From Aureococcus anophagefferens (lineage: Eukaryota; Sar; Pelagophyceae; Pelagomonadales; Pelagomonadaceae): DNA of 64,000 nucleotides. The stretch spans positions 191,927-255,926 of the forward strand of contig NW_008705565.1 of NCBI RefSeq assembly GCF_000186865.1. Reading direction: 5' to 3'. The notes beneath the pieces are model-generated. The model did not search any database. It was given only the letters and a program-made list of their open reading frames with translations, and had not been told where the DNA came from. Both the position numbers and the translations under genes were made by a program. Below are positions 53,729 to 62,861 of this stretch, piece after piece. Every line of letters starts with the position of its first letter. Within the stretch, counting starts at the first letter, position 1.

Positions 53729-56308
53729 CTAGCGCCGCACGAGCCCGCGCCGCGCGTCGTCGCGGCTCTGCTTCTCCTTGACCAGGGGCGTCAGGATCTC
53801 CGTGGCGATGCGCAGGAGCTCGTCCGTGTGCATGACCGCGCGCTGCTTCGCCGGGATCGCCGAGAGGCGGGAGAGCGTCGAGTGCGCGAGGCGCGTCTCG
53901 GGCTCGTCCGTGAGCGAGGGCTTGCCGATGAGCTTCGCCAGGGACCGGGGCTGGCCCTTGGCCTTGGGCGCGCGGGCGAGGTGGCCCTTGAGGTCGCGGA
54001 CGGAGTCGTGCTGGAGGTGGAAGCGCATCTCCGTGACGCTGTGGCGGTACGTCGCGCGCTGCGCCGCGGGCGTCGGCAGGTTCTTCGTCGCCAGGGAGAT
54101 CACCTCGGCCCGGGGCCGGGGCGGCGCGTTCGGGTCGAAGGGCGACGTCATCGCCAGCGCGAGCGCCGACTGCGCCGCGGTCGGCGGCGGCGGCGCGCCG
54201 TCCGTCGCGTCGTCGTCGTCGTCGTCGTCGAGGACGCGGCGCCGCCGCCCGCCCTTGGACGGCGACAGGACGCGCTGGGCGTAGGGCGACACGGGCGCGG
54301 GCTTCGCCGGCGACGCGGCCGCGTCCGCGCCGAAGGGGTCGTCGGCCGCGGCCGGCACGGCGGCCTCCAAGACCCGGAGCACGCCCGTCCGCGACGCGCC
54401 GCCGGGCAGCGCCGCCGGCCGCAGCGCCAGCGCCGTGCGCGCCTTCGAGAGCGCCTCCGCCGGCGACCGGTCCCAGACGCGCTCGAAGGTCGCCTCGATC
54501 TTCGAGGCCAGCGCGGCCTCGAACTCGGAGCACACGTACGGGTGCTCCGCGGGCGCGTCCAAAGCCCCGAGGCCCTTCTGGCCCGTCAGCCGCTGGAGCT
54601 CCACCAGGGCCCGGTAGGCGTGGAAGTCCTTGCGCGCCTCGACGGCGCGCCGCAGCGCCGCGACGGTCTGCTTCGTGCCCTGGCTGTGCGGGTTGTGGAG
54701 CACGCACCGCTCGAAGTCGCGGCGGGCGACGGCGTAGACGACCGTCGTCATCGCCGCCCGCGCCGTGCAGAGGTAGGTCGGCAGGCCCTCGAGCACCTCG
54801 AGATCGCCGAGGCAGCAGCCCGGCCCGCAGCGGCTGAGCTCCGCGGTCTTCGACGGGGCCGTCTTCGTCGCGCCGGGCAGCGCGCCGTCGAGGCGCGCGG
54901 ACAGCCCGAGCTCGCCGCGCCGCACGAAGCAGAGGCGGCCGACCTTGTCGCCGCGCCGGCAGGCGACCTCGCCCGTCGCGAGCTCGACGACGGCGCACGC
55001 GGCCGCGAGCTGGCCGACGCGCTCCGGCGGCCACCGCCCGAAGACGGGGATGCTCCGCAGGAACTCGACCTTGGCGAGGTGTTCCACGAGCTCGAGGTGC
55101 CGCGGCCGCAGGGCCGCCGCGTAGACCTCCGCCGGCACGGACACGACGACGCAGGGCGCCGCGCACGCGGCCGAGTTGCCGTAGTTCGCGCACCGCTCGC
55201 CCGTCGAATCCGCGGCGTCGACGTTCCGCAGGAGCGCCGCCTCGCCGAGGCCCGTGCCCGGGTGCACGTCCTTCATGGGCTGGCCCAGCACGTCCCAGTC
55301 GAGGGCGAGGTGCTCGAGCTCGTCGCCGTCGACCGGCGTCGCGTAGGACGCCAAGCTCGACTCGTCGTCGCGCGGGGGCGGCAGCGCCTCGTGGACCGCC
55401 CGCGCCTTCTTCTTCGCTTTTTTTGGTGACGCGCGGGCGGGCGCCGGCGCCGGGGCGCCGGCGGGCGCGGGCGCGCCGGCCGCGGCGCTCTCGAGCCGCG
55501 ACGGCGCCGCGGCCTCGAGCGGCCCGCCGCGGCGGAGCGCGAGCATGGCGTCGTCGACGCCGACGTCGGCGCCGCCGACGTCCGCGTCGTCGAGCACGGC
55601 GACGGCGCCCTCGACCCCGGCGAGGCGCGCGCGCAGCGCGGCCTCCGCGTCGCGGCCCGGCGGCGGCGGCGCCGCGGCCTCCTCGACGGCGGCGGCCGGC
55701 GCGGGCGCGGGCGCGCGGACCTCCTCGGCGCCGTAGACGGCGCGGCGCAGGGGCACCTTGCGGCTCTTGCCCAGGAGCAGCCGCGCGTCCTGGAGCATGG
55801 ACGGCGTGCTGTGGCGGTAGAGCCGCACGAGGCCCGCGTGGAGGAGGAAGTAGTGGTGCGCGCGGTCGCCCTGGAGCCAGAGCAGGTCCCCCGTGCGGTA
55901 CGTGCGCAGGCGCATGTTCTGGCACAAGAGCTTCTTCGCCTCGCGGCCGATGTCGCCGAAGACGCCCGTGTAGTTGACCCACGTGACCATCGACTCGACG
56001 ACGCTCGCGACGCGGCCCCCGGGCGCGTGCTCCCGGAGCAGGCCGAAGAAGGACGCGTGCATCTGCATGCGCTCCCGCCGCTCCTTGAGCTTCCGGTAGG
56101 TCCGCAGCAGTTCGAGCCACGTCGACCAGCCCGCCATGAGCTCGCGCTGGCGCGCGATCTTGTCCCAGCGGTCCAGGAAGTTGCTCAGGAACTGGGCGTC
56201 GGCGCCGTTCGGGTCCCAGTTCCGGATCGCGTGGCGCTGCGACCCGGGCCGGGAACTGTGCTGCGTCCCGGGCCGCGACCCCCCGTGGGGGGCAGCGTCG
56301 TCTCCCAT
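53729..56308 (-). CDS. Protein with cyclic-nucleotide-binding-like domains
   Basis: 859 residues. An N-terminal helical region (WDKIARQRELMAGWSTWLELLRTYRKL) precedes a first CNB-like segment (LRTYRTGDLLWLQGDRAHHYFLLHAGLVRLYRH). A low-complexity Ala/Pro/Arg linker follows. A second, fuller CNB domain reads VEFLRSIPVFGRWPPERVGQ, ELATGEVACRRGDKVGRLCFVRRGELGLS, GCCLGDLEVLEGLPTYLCTARA. The phosphate-binding cassette (G-E-L/A-A-L-x-x-x-P-R-A) is not well kept, so nucleotide binding is uncertain. The C-terminal 250 residues are basic and disordered. Such proteins occur in cilia and flagella of algae; role here unknown. Confidence 0.65.
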   Translation of the reverse strand: MGDDAAPHGGSRPGTQHSSRPGSQRHAIRNWDPNGADAQFLSNFLDRWDKIARQRELMAGWSTWLELLRTYRKLKERRERMQMHASFFGLLREHAPGGRVASVVESMVTWVNYTGVFGDIGREAKKLLCQNMRLRTYRTGDLLWLQGDRAHHYFLLHAGLVRLYRHSTPSMLQDARLLLGKSRKVPLRRAVYGAEEVRAPAPAPAAAVEEAAAPPPPGRDAEAALRARLAGVEGAVAVLDDADVGGADVGVDDAMLALRRGGPLEAAAPSRLESAAAGAPAPAGAPAPAPARASPKKAKKKARAVHEALPPPRDDESSLASYATPVDGDELEHLALDWDVLGQPMKDVHPGTGLGEAALLRNVDAADSTGERCANYGNSAACAAPCVVVSVPAEVYAAALRPRHLELVEHLAKVEFLRSIPVFGRWPPERVGQLAAACAVVELATGEVACRRGDKVGRLCFVRRGELGLSARLDGALPGATKTAPSKTAELSRCGPGCCLGDLEVLEGLPTYLCTARAAMTTVVYAVARRDFERCVLHNPHSQGTKQTVAALRRAVEARKDFHAYRALVELQRLTGQKGLGALDAPAEHPYVCSEFEAALASKIEATFERVWDRSPAEALSKARTALALRPAALPGGASRTGVLRVLEAAVPAAADDPFGADAAASPAKPAPVSPYAQRVLSPSKGGRRRRVLDDDDDDDATDGAPPPPTAAQSALALAMTSPFDPNAPPRPRAEVISLATKNLPTPAAQRATYRHSVTEMRFHLQHDSVRDLKGHLARAPKAKGQPRSLAKLIGKPSLTDEPETRLAHSTLSRLSAIPAKQRAVMHTDELLRIATEILTPLVKEKQSRDDARRGLVRR

Positions 56309-56393
56309 AACTAGCGCGCTCTCTCAAGGCAACGTCGCTTCACTGAAAACCATAACGGACGAATTCAGCAGTCGCAGCGTCGCAGAGCATACT

Positions 56394-57044
56394 ATGGCGC
56401 GCCTCCTCACGCTGCTCGCCCTCGCCTCCGCCTCGGCGGAGCTCGTGCGCCCTGCGGCGTGTCGTTGGAAAAGCTTCGACGCACTCAACTCATCGCCGTA
56501 GGTCACGATGGAGATCTTCAGCCACGTCTGGTGAGGGGGCTGTCAGGACGAGAAGCGCGGCCTCGCCGCCGCTCTCGGTCCTGACATCGCGGCTCAGGTC
56601 AACTTCACCCACAACCCGATTCCCGACGGCACGCGCTTCGACCCGAGCAAGTGCGAAGGCGAGAGCAAGGCCTGCTGCGAGGCGGACGTCGTCGAAGCCT
56701 GCCTCGGCCACGTGACGGGCTGCCACGACGGCTGCACCGGCGAGCCCCTGCTCAACCAGAGCGCGTTCCTCGGCTGCTACGCGGGCCGCATCGAAGGCAC
56801 GTGCGTCGCGGGCACGCGCGCGAGCTGCGCGGCCAAGGCCGGCGTCGACGACGCGGCAATCGAGGCCTGCGCAAAGGACGAGGCCCTCGTCAAGTCGCTC
56901 ATGGTCGACATCGCCGCGCGCTCGAAGAGGATCCTCTCCGTGCCGACGATGAAGCTCAACGGCAAGACCGCGCGCAACGACCCCGAGTCCGCCAAGGAGA
57001 TCAAGGCCGCGCTCTGCGAGGCCGGCGCCGAGGCCGCGTGCTAG
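56394..57044 (+). CDS. GILT-like thiol reductase, candidate selenoprotein, two exons
   Basis: Exons 56394-56444 and 56502-57044; a 57 bp GT-AG intron in phase 0 joins the signal peptide MARLLTLLALASASAEL to VTMEIFSHVW. Next comes TGA (56532-56534), then GGCQDEKRG, then a Cys-rich domain with CEGESKACCEADVVEACLGH, CHDGCTGEP and VPTMKLNGK, ending EAGAEAAC. GILT reductases have a CxxC at this exact place after a V-x-x-E/Y-x-E/S strand, so the TGA takes the position of the first Cys (U-G-G-C). Selenocysteine insertion is the best explanation. A pseudogene with a nonsense change is the alternative. The length (197 codons) suits the family. Confidence 0.6.
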
Positions 57045-57161
57045 AGCCGCGCGCGCCGCCGGTCCGGCGGCTCCCCGCGCCATGACGCCGCGCCCGCCCG
57101 TCGCACGGCGGTCGCGGACCGACCCCCCGCGGGAGTCACCGGAGAAAGAGCGGCGCCTGAC
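57045..57161 (+). promoter_or_regulatory. Candidate SECIS-like hairpin in the 3' region of the GILT-like gene
   Basis: 57045-57161 lies between the stop of the GILT-like gene and the end of PIG-S. It contains ATGA at 57082-57085, then CCGCG (57088-57092) which can pair with CGCGG (57113-57117). CCGCC pairs with GGCGG inside it, with a single mismatch between the two helices and an 8 base loop, and GGAC follows. An outer stem CTCCC-CGCG / CGCGGGAG is also possible. This is the layout of a SECIS, but the apical AA or CC is not clear. Confidence 0.3.
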
Positions 57162-58389
57162 CTAGTCTCGCTTGCGCTTGGCCGCGAGCCGGCGGTAGCG
57201 GGTAGCCTCCTCGTAGAGGCCGTAGGCCAGGGGCGCGACGAGGGGCGCGACGATGGGCGCGTAGACCGCGGCGAGGTGCTCCCAGGGCATGTGCTGGGGC
57301 AGCGCGAGCGCCGGGTCGGCGAGCGCGTCCTCGAGGCGCCGCTCCGCGGCCCGGGCGAGGGCCGCGACGCCGGCGACGTCCGTCGCGTTCGCGGCGCGCT
57401 CGACGTCCGCGAGGGCGCCGGCGGCCGCGTCCGTGGGCCGCGCGAGCGCACCGACGCGCGCGAGCGCGGCGAACGCGTCGCGCGCGGCCTGGGCAGGACA
57501 AGGGTGATTCAACGTCGCTTCAACGTGAGTGTTCCGCGCGCGCGCGTTCCGAAAAAAGCATCCACGCTTCGAGACCGTTCCGAGAGATGATCGCTCGTCC
57601 AAAGATCAGCCGAAACGAGTGGAAAACGGCCGAGATCGGAGCCTTTGAAGTTGGGAATGTCGCTCTCTTGTCCTGCCCTGCGCGCGGCCGACAGGCCGGC
57701 CTCGGCGTTCGCGGCGGCGAGCGCGGCGGCCTCGAGGTCCGAGAGCGCGCCGCCCGGCGCGAGGCCGAGGAGCGCGCGGAGCATGGCCGCGCAGGTGCGC
57801 AGCGCGTCGTCCCCGCCGCCGCTCGACAGCACGACGCCGCCCGCGTCCGCGCCCGCGCCGCGCGGGTCCGCCGCGAGCGCGCGGCGGCCGCCGACCGTGG
57901 CGTTGGCCGGCGCGGCGAGGACGAGGAAGCGCACGAGGCGCGCGCCCCGCGGCGCCGGCTCGTCGCCGCGCGCCTCTTCGAGGAGCCGGCCGAGACCCGC
58001 GGCGTCGAGGGGCGCGGCGTCGAGGAACGCGTCGCGTCGCAGCAAATCGCAGCCGACGGCGGCGTCGAGGGAGGCGCAGAGCGCGCCCAGGGGCGTGTCC
58101 GCCAGGTCGTCGGCCAGCGCCGCGCCCCAGGCGCCGACGACTTCGACGCGGTACCGCGCGGCGACGGCGCGCGTCGCGAGCGGCCGCGCGCCGCCGGCGC
58201 GCGGCGCCGCCGCGCGCCGCCGCGCGAGGTCGTCGACGTCCGCGGACGGCGCGCCCAGCGCGACCCGCGCCGCGCCGGCGACGTCCTCGGCGCAGGACGC
58301 CGCGGCGACGTTTACGCCGCCTCGCGCCGCGGCGCCGCCGCCGACGCGGACCGCGACGCCGCCGGGGCCCCAGCGCACGTGCCGCAGCC
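57162..58389 (-). CDS. PIGS: GPI transamidase subunit PIG-S/GPI17 (partial, enters the N gap)
   Basis: Partial gene: visible exons 58389-57689 and 57488-57162 (ends at TAG). The C-terminal part reads MPWEHLAAVYAPIVAPLVAP, the PIG-S ending in which a hydrophobic helix follows (H/E)KFAVY-PL-xP-x-P. Upstream, LVRFLVLAAPANAT, GGVVLSSGGG, CAAMLRALLGL and ARRA resemble the lumenal domain. PIG-S is part of the ER transamidase that adds GPI anchors. The 200 bp intron 57688-57489 is an introner-like element; its removal gives AEAGLSAARDAFAAL. The N-terminal half is missing in the assembly gap. Confidence 0.55.
57489..57680 (+). mobile_element. Introner-like element (192 bp) forming an intron of PIG-S
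   Basis: Flanked by the exact 8 bp repeat CGCGCGGC on the + strand (57481-57488 and 57681-57688; GCCGCGCG on the gene strand). Ends are CTGGGCAGGACAAG and the complement of CAGGGCAGGACAAG, an 11 bp perfect inverted core. It is about 80 percent identical by eye to the element at 52399-52587, but in the opposite orientation relative to its host gene, which indicates that the same element can be spliced in either orientation. Confidence 0.8.
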
Positions 58390-58811
58390 NNNNNNNNNNN
58401 NNNNNNNNNNNNNNNNNNNNNNNNNNNNNNNNNNNNNNNNNNNNNNNNNNNNNNNNNNNNNNNNNNNNNNNNNNNNNNNNNNNNNNNNNNNNNNNNNNNN
58501 NNNNNNNNNNNNNNNNNNNNNNNNNNNNNNNNNNNNNNNNNNNNNNNNNNNNNNNNNNNNNNNNNNNNNNNNNNNNNNNNNNNNNNNNNNNNNNNNNNNN
58601 NNNNNNNNNNNNNNNNNNNNNNNNNNNNNNNNNNNNNNNNNNNNNNNNNNNNNNNNNNNNNNNNNNNNNNNNNNNNNNNNNNNNNNNNNNNNNNNNNNNN
58701 NNNNNNNNNNNNNNNNNNNNNNNNNNNNNNNNNNNNNNNNNNNNNNNNNNNNNNNNNNNNNNNNNNNNNNNNNNNNNNNNNNNNNNNNNNNNNNNNNNNN
58801 NNNNNNNNNNN
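58390..58811. other. Assembly gap of 422 undetermined bases
   Basis: All positions are N. The gap hides the N-terminal part of PIG-S. No claim can be made about its content. Confidence 0.99.
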
Positions 58812-59553
58812 TGAGAGTCGCTCGGGAAAGACCATCGGTCGATGGGGAGCAACTTAGTTCGCGTCGGGGCAGCCCGTGGACGACGAGAACGGCGGTTATC
58901 GGTGGGGGGCGACCGACGAGGGGCTCGCATTAGTGCTGAGGTCCCGTATGTGCGACCAACTTCGAAGAAACACCCCCTGGAATGTCCCTCCCGAGGGGGC
59001 TGTCCGGGCTTGGTCGCACATACGGCCTCGTGCATTGCGCGGTGAGCACCGTGTCGCCCGCGGCGCCGCGCGCCTCTCGGAGCCGGTGAGGTGATCTCGA
59101 TCAAATCGGCTCGAGTCGAAGAGCTGCCGCGAGGGCATCTGGTCGCTCCCATGACGAACGATTCCCGACGCTCTGTGACTCGAAGGGGACCGAAAATCGG
59201 GTCGGGGGAAGCTGCTGCGCCTCATTCCACCCCCTGAGGCTGCCCGTTTGCGTCGCCTCGCAATCGTCCGGATGTCGCGTCTTTTCATGTGCCTCACCCA
59301 CATGTTTGCGGACCTCAAAGCCACTGGGACCGTTGCACGTCGCTGCATATTCGAGGAGCGCGGGCCCCTCTAAGGTGGAGATTCCATCATCGGCCGCTGA
59401 ATACTCCAGCGGAGACACCGTCTCTAGCCCTCTAGAAGCTAGGATTTCTTCAAAGTTTGTCTTGGCTTGCAATAGTTCAAGCGACGGGGTATCCACTGCA
59501 ACTCGCAACCAGTGGCAGTGCACTGCTCTTTGCACTGCAAGAACGCCGCGGCG
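58812..59553. other. Intergenic region with hairpin and lower-GC open stretch
   Basis: 742 bp after the gap. It contains a 16 bp inverted repeat (58944-59025), and on the - strand an open stretch from about 59496 to a stop at 59101-59103 with lower GC than its neighbours (residue runs such as LLQAKTNFEEILASRG and GPSGFEVRKHVGEAHEKTRH). No ATG or splice partner is evident. It may be an exon or a remnant of a mobile element. Confidence 0.4.
58944..59025. repeat. 16 bp inverted repeat with 50 bp loop
   Basis: CCGTATGTGCGACCAA at 58944-58959 is the exact complement of 59010-59025. Within the loop, CACCCCCT and GAGGGGG can pair as well, giving a long hairpin. No coding sequence inside. It could be a structured RNA or a small palindromic transposon remnant. 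Confidence 0.75.
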
Positions 59554-61335
59554 ATGGCCGCGCCCATGCGTTCGCGCCGCAGCTCGCGCCGCGGCCTGCT
59601 CGCCCTCCTCGGCGTCTCCATCGTCTTCGCCGCGGATGTCACGCAAGAGCAATGCGAAAAGTGGGCCGCCGGCGGCGAGTGCGAGAAGAATAGTAAATTC
59701 ATGCTCGTCACCTGCCGCGAGGCCTGCGCGTCGAACCATCGGCGGTCGCCGGACTACGCCGCCGCGTACCATTGCGAGCTCTGGGCGGGCGAGGGCGAGT
59801 GCGCGGCGAATGTGCCGTTCATGAACCGCGAGTGCGCGCGAGCGTGCGGCGACCAGTGGCTCTGGGTGCCCGAGGTCCGCCGGGGCCTCGGGCTGCCCTG
59901 GCCGCTGCCGACGTACGACGCGGCCGACGCGCCCGCGGCGACGCGCGGCGACGACGGGTCGCTGGAGCTCGACGCGCGCGCGGCGCTCGCGGAGCGCGTC
60001 GCGACGCTCGGCGCGATCGTCCGAGAGGGGACGCGGCCGCGGTCGCTGACGCTGCCCGAGGACTCGCCGTCGCTGCTCAAGGGCGCGATCCCGGGCCTCG
60101 TGCTCTACCCGGCGCGGCTCTGCGCGCTGCTCGCGCGGACCGCGACCTGCGCCGCCGAGCCGTGCCCGGCGTCCGTCGCCGCGGCGGGCGACGACTGCCG
60201 CGAGCTCGTCGAGCTCGGCGAGGCCGGCCTCGTCGCGCACGCGGAGCGGCGCGACTGGGCGCTGCGGGAGTTCCCCCACTGGCACGCGCGCCTCGTCCGC
60301 GCGAGCGCGGCCCTCGACGACGCGGCGCTGTCGTTCCCGCCCGTCGTCGTCGCGCCGGCCGCCGGCGCCGGCGCCGCCGCGCCCGAGAAGGCGCTGGCGC
60401 CGTCGCGGACGACGCTGCCGACGCTCGGCGTCGGCACGTGCTGGCTCAGCGAGGCCGAGTCCGAGGCGGCCGTCGACGCGGCGCTGGCCTACCTGCGGTC
60501 GCGCCCGAAGGGCCCCGGGGTCCACGTCGACTCCGCGGAGGCGTACCGCAACGAGGCGGCCATCGGCCGCGCCATCGCCAAGGACCCGGCAACGGCGTCG
60601 CGGCTGTTCCTCGCGTCGAAGATCTCCGACGAGAAGAGCCTCGGCTACGAGGGCGCGCGGCGGCGCGTCCAGGAGACGCTGCGGAATTTCGGGGTCGACC
60701 GAGTGGACCTCTACTACCTCCACAGCCCCTTTGGCTTCAACCGCGGCGAGAAGGCGCGCGTCGCCGACGCGTGGCGCGCGCTCGTCGAGCTCCGGGACGC
60801 GGGCACGATCGGCGCGCTGGGCCTGTCGAACTTCAACGCGCGCGACCTGCGCCAGTTCGCCAACGACGCGGACCTCGGGGGGCTGCGCATGCCGGACGTC
60901 GTCCAGAACAAGTTCGACCCCTACCGCCGCGGCGACCAGAGCCCCGCGGAGCGCGACGACGTCGTCGGCCTCTGCGCGACGCTCGGCGTCGCCGTCGTCG
61001 CCTACTCGCAGCTCTCGGGCTGGCCCTTCGGCGTCGGCGCGCTCGCGGACCCGCTCCTCGCGCAGATCGCCGCGGCGAACGGCGCGAGCGTCGCCTCCGT
61101 CGTCTCGAAGTGGGTCCTCGACGCGGGCCACGCGGCGATACCGCGGTCGTCGAACGCGAGCCACGTGCGGGCGAACCTCGCCGTCCTCGACGCCTGGCCC
61201 GCGCCGCTCGCGCCGGCGGAGCGCGCCGCGATCGACGGCCTCAACCACCTCGTCGCCTTCCGCGAGAACGTCGCTGCGGGGCCCGACGCGCTCGGGGTGA
61301 AGGCGGCGTCGAAGCCGGGGAGGGCGGAGCTGTAA
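59554..61335 (+). CDS. ShKT-domain aldo/keto reductase
   Basis: 593 residues. The signal peptide (GLLALLGVSIVFAADV) is followed by two ShKT-type Cys modules: CEKWAAGGECEKNSKFM plus CREAC, and CELWAGEGECAANVPFM plus CARAC. A 230-residue linker region with a few Cys follows. From about 295 to the end it is an aldo/keto reductase: LPTLGVGTCWLS, VDSAEAYRNEAAIGRAI (catalytic Asp and Tyr), FLASKIS (Lys), YYLHSPFGF (His), IGALGLSNFNARDL, AYSQLSGWPF and AIPRSSNASHV (NADPH site). The AKR tetrad is intact. A secreted or plastid location is implied by the signal. Confidence 0.75.
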   Translation: MAAPMRSRRSSRRGLLALLGVSIVFAADVTQEQCEKWAAGGECEKNSKFMLVTCREACASNHRRSPDYAAAYHCELWAGEGECAANVPFMNRECARACGDQWLWVPEVRRGLGLPWPLPTYDAADAPAATRGDDGSLELDARAALAERVATLGAIVREGTRPRSLTLPEDSPSLLKGAIPGLVLYPARLCALLARTATCAAEPCPASVAAAGDDCRELVELGEAGLVAHAERRDWALREFPHWHARLVRASAALDDAALSFPPVVVAPAAGAGAAAPEKALAPSRTTLPTLGVGTCWLSEAESEAAVDAALAYLRSRPKGPGVHVDSAEAYRNEAAIGRAIAKDPATASRLFLASKISDEKSLGYEGARRRVQETLRNFGVDRVDLYYLHSPFGFNRGEKARVADAWRALVELRDAGTIGALGLSNFNARDLRQFANDADLGGLRMPDVVQNKFDPYRRGDQSPAERDDVVGLCATLGVAVVAYSQLSGWPFGVGALADPLLAQIAAANGASVASVVSKWVLDAGHAAIPRSSNASHVRANLAVLDAWPAPLAPAERAAIDGLNHLVAFRENVAAGPDALGVKAASKPGRAEL

Positions 61336-61829
61336 CAGTTAGAACGCTGGTCTTCGCGCCCCCGGGTCGTTCTACTACGGGCACCCTTCCGGGAAGTCCT
61401 CCGGGTCCCCCTGGAGATAGCCCCCAGACGGCCTCCCGGACAGCCACCAGCCAATCTGGTTTACCCCCGGCAACGGATTTGGTGGCTCGCGGTCGTCCGT
61501 ATCTTAGAATGTTGTGGCTCGCAGGCGTTGGTATCTTTGAGCCTATCTTTGAGGGTGAACGTACGGGAGAGCTTCCGACGATATTAAATAAATTTTTGGA
61601 CGACCCGTCAGAGCAACGCATGAATTTCGGAACCCGGAGCAATCCGCTTGCAACTCCCCTTTCCGCAGCGCTCCGCGCGCCGCGCGGGCGCCCGGCGCGC
61701 CGCACCCGTCGCGCCGCCGCCGACCGCCCGGCGTCGCGCGCGCTCCCCGAAGACAGCGTGCGCGCCGAACGTTAGTCATAAGTGGCGCGGGGCGCGGCCC
61801 GGAAGGCGCGCGCCCCGGGGGGGTCGGAT
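61336..61829. other. Intergenic region with lower-GC open stretch
   Basis: 494 bp between the reductase and the next gene. On the + strand, 61480-61660 is open and AT-richer (LRMLWLAGVGIFEPIFEGER and TILNKFLDDPSEQRMNFGTR), unlike the Arg/Ala shadows elsewhere in the window. It has no start codon in context. Possible remnant of a mobile element or unannotated exon. Confidence 0.35.
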
Positions 61830-62839
61830 TCACGCGGAGAGGAGCTCCATGATGGCGTGGGCGGCGTCCACCTCGTCGACGAGGAGGTGGACGCCGTCGA
61901 CGTCGGCGAGCGAGGCCGAGAGCGTCCGCGGCCGCTTGCGGTCGCGCGCGGACTCGTCGCGGCCGCGCTTCCGCCGCCGCGCCGCGGGCAGGTCGTCGTT
62001 GCGCTGGCAGAGGGAGACGGCGTTCGCGACGTAGTGCGCGTCGGCGTCGACGTAGGGCCGCGCGACCTAGGAGGCGGGGCGGTGGGCGGCCCGCGCGCGC
62101 GCGCGGCGCCGGCTCGGATGCTCGGAAATTCGAAACTTTCGGCGGAATTCCGGCGGACGCGGGTCGGCGCGAGGCGGTACCACTCGTTGGCGCCCTGGTC
62201 GCCGTCGACGTGGTGGGAGGCGACGCCGCGGAGGTTGTCGTGGGCCGGCGACCAGTAGACGCGCGCGCCGGGCTCGACGCGCGCGAGGTCCGCGAGGGGA
62301 TACGCTTCGACGGCGAAGGACGCCGTGCTCTGGCCGCCCGCGGGGTCGGGCCGCACCTCGATCTTGAGCAGCTCCTCGAGGTCCTCGGCGTCGCCCCCGG
62401 CCATGAGCTCCGTGATGGCGAAGGCCTCCTCGGCCTCGAGCGTCCGGTTCTGTTGCATGTGAAACGCCGCCTTGAACCACGGCGGCGGCGCGGCGTCGAC
62501 GGCCCAGCGGCCGCCCGGTTGCAAGCTCGTCGACAGGGCCGCGGGGGGCGCGGGGTGCTCGTCGAGGTGGGCCGCGGTGCCCGAGTGGAGCGACCACCAG
62601 GGCGCAACAGACTCCGTGGCCTCGGAACGGAACGACGGGACGCGGGACCAGGTCGCCCCGGGGCCGCGCGCGTCGTCGTCCAATGGCGAGGCGAACATGG
62701 ACCGCGACGACCGCGACATCATGCTGCACGAGGCCATGGCGGTCGTGGTGCAACACAGGGAGGGCACGTCGACGCGGTAGCTTCCGGCTTTGGCGGGTCC
62801 GTCGACGCGGCCGAGCTCGAAATCCACGTCCATCAACAT
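61830..62839 (-). CDS. Unknown protein, two exons
   Basis: Exons 62839-62159 and 62066-61830 give 305 residues; the 92 bp intron (62158-62067) is GT-AG, phase 0. The N-terminal part has a helical PPWFKAAFHMQQNRTLEAEE and ITELMAGGDAEDLEELLKIE, followed by a beta-like segment YPLADLARVEPGARVYWSP. Exon 2 begins VARPYVDADAHYVANAVSLC, carries a basic cluster RRRKRGRDESARDRKRPR (possible nuclear signal) and ends VDAAHAIMELLSA. No family recognised. The start lies directly after a (CT)n tract in the 5' leader. Confidence 0.55.
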
Positions 62840-62861
62840 GAGAGAGAGAGAGAGAGAGAGG
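62840..62861. repeat. (AG/CT)n microsatellite touching a start codon
   Basis: About ten AG units on the + strand, read as CT on the - strand, directly next to the ATG of the - strand gene (start 62839). This CT tract would be the last 20 bases of the 5' leader. Confidence 0.9.
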
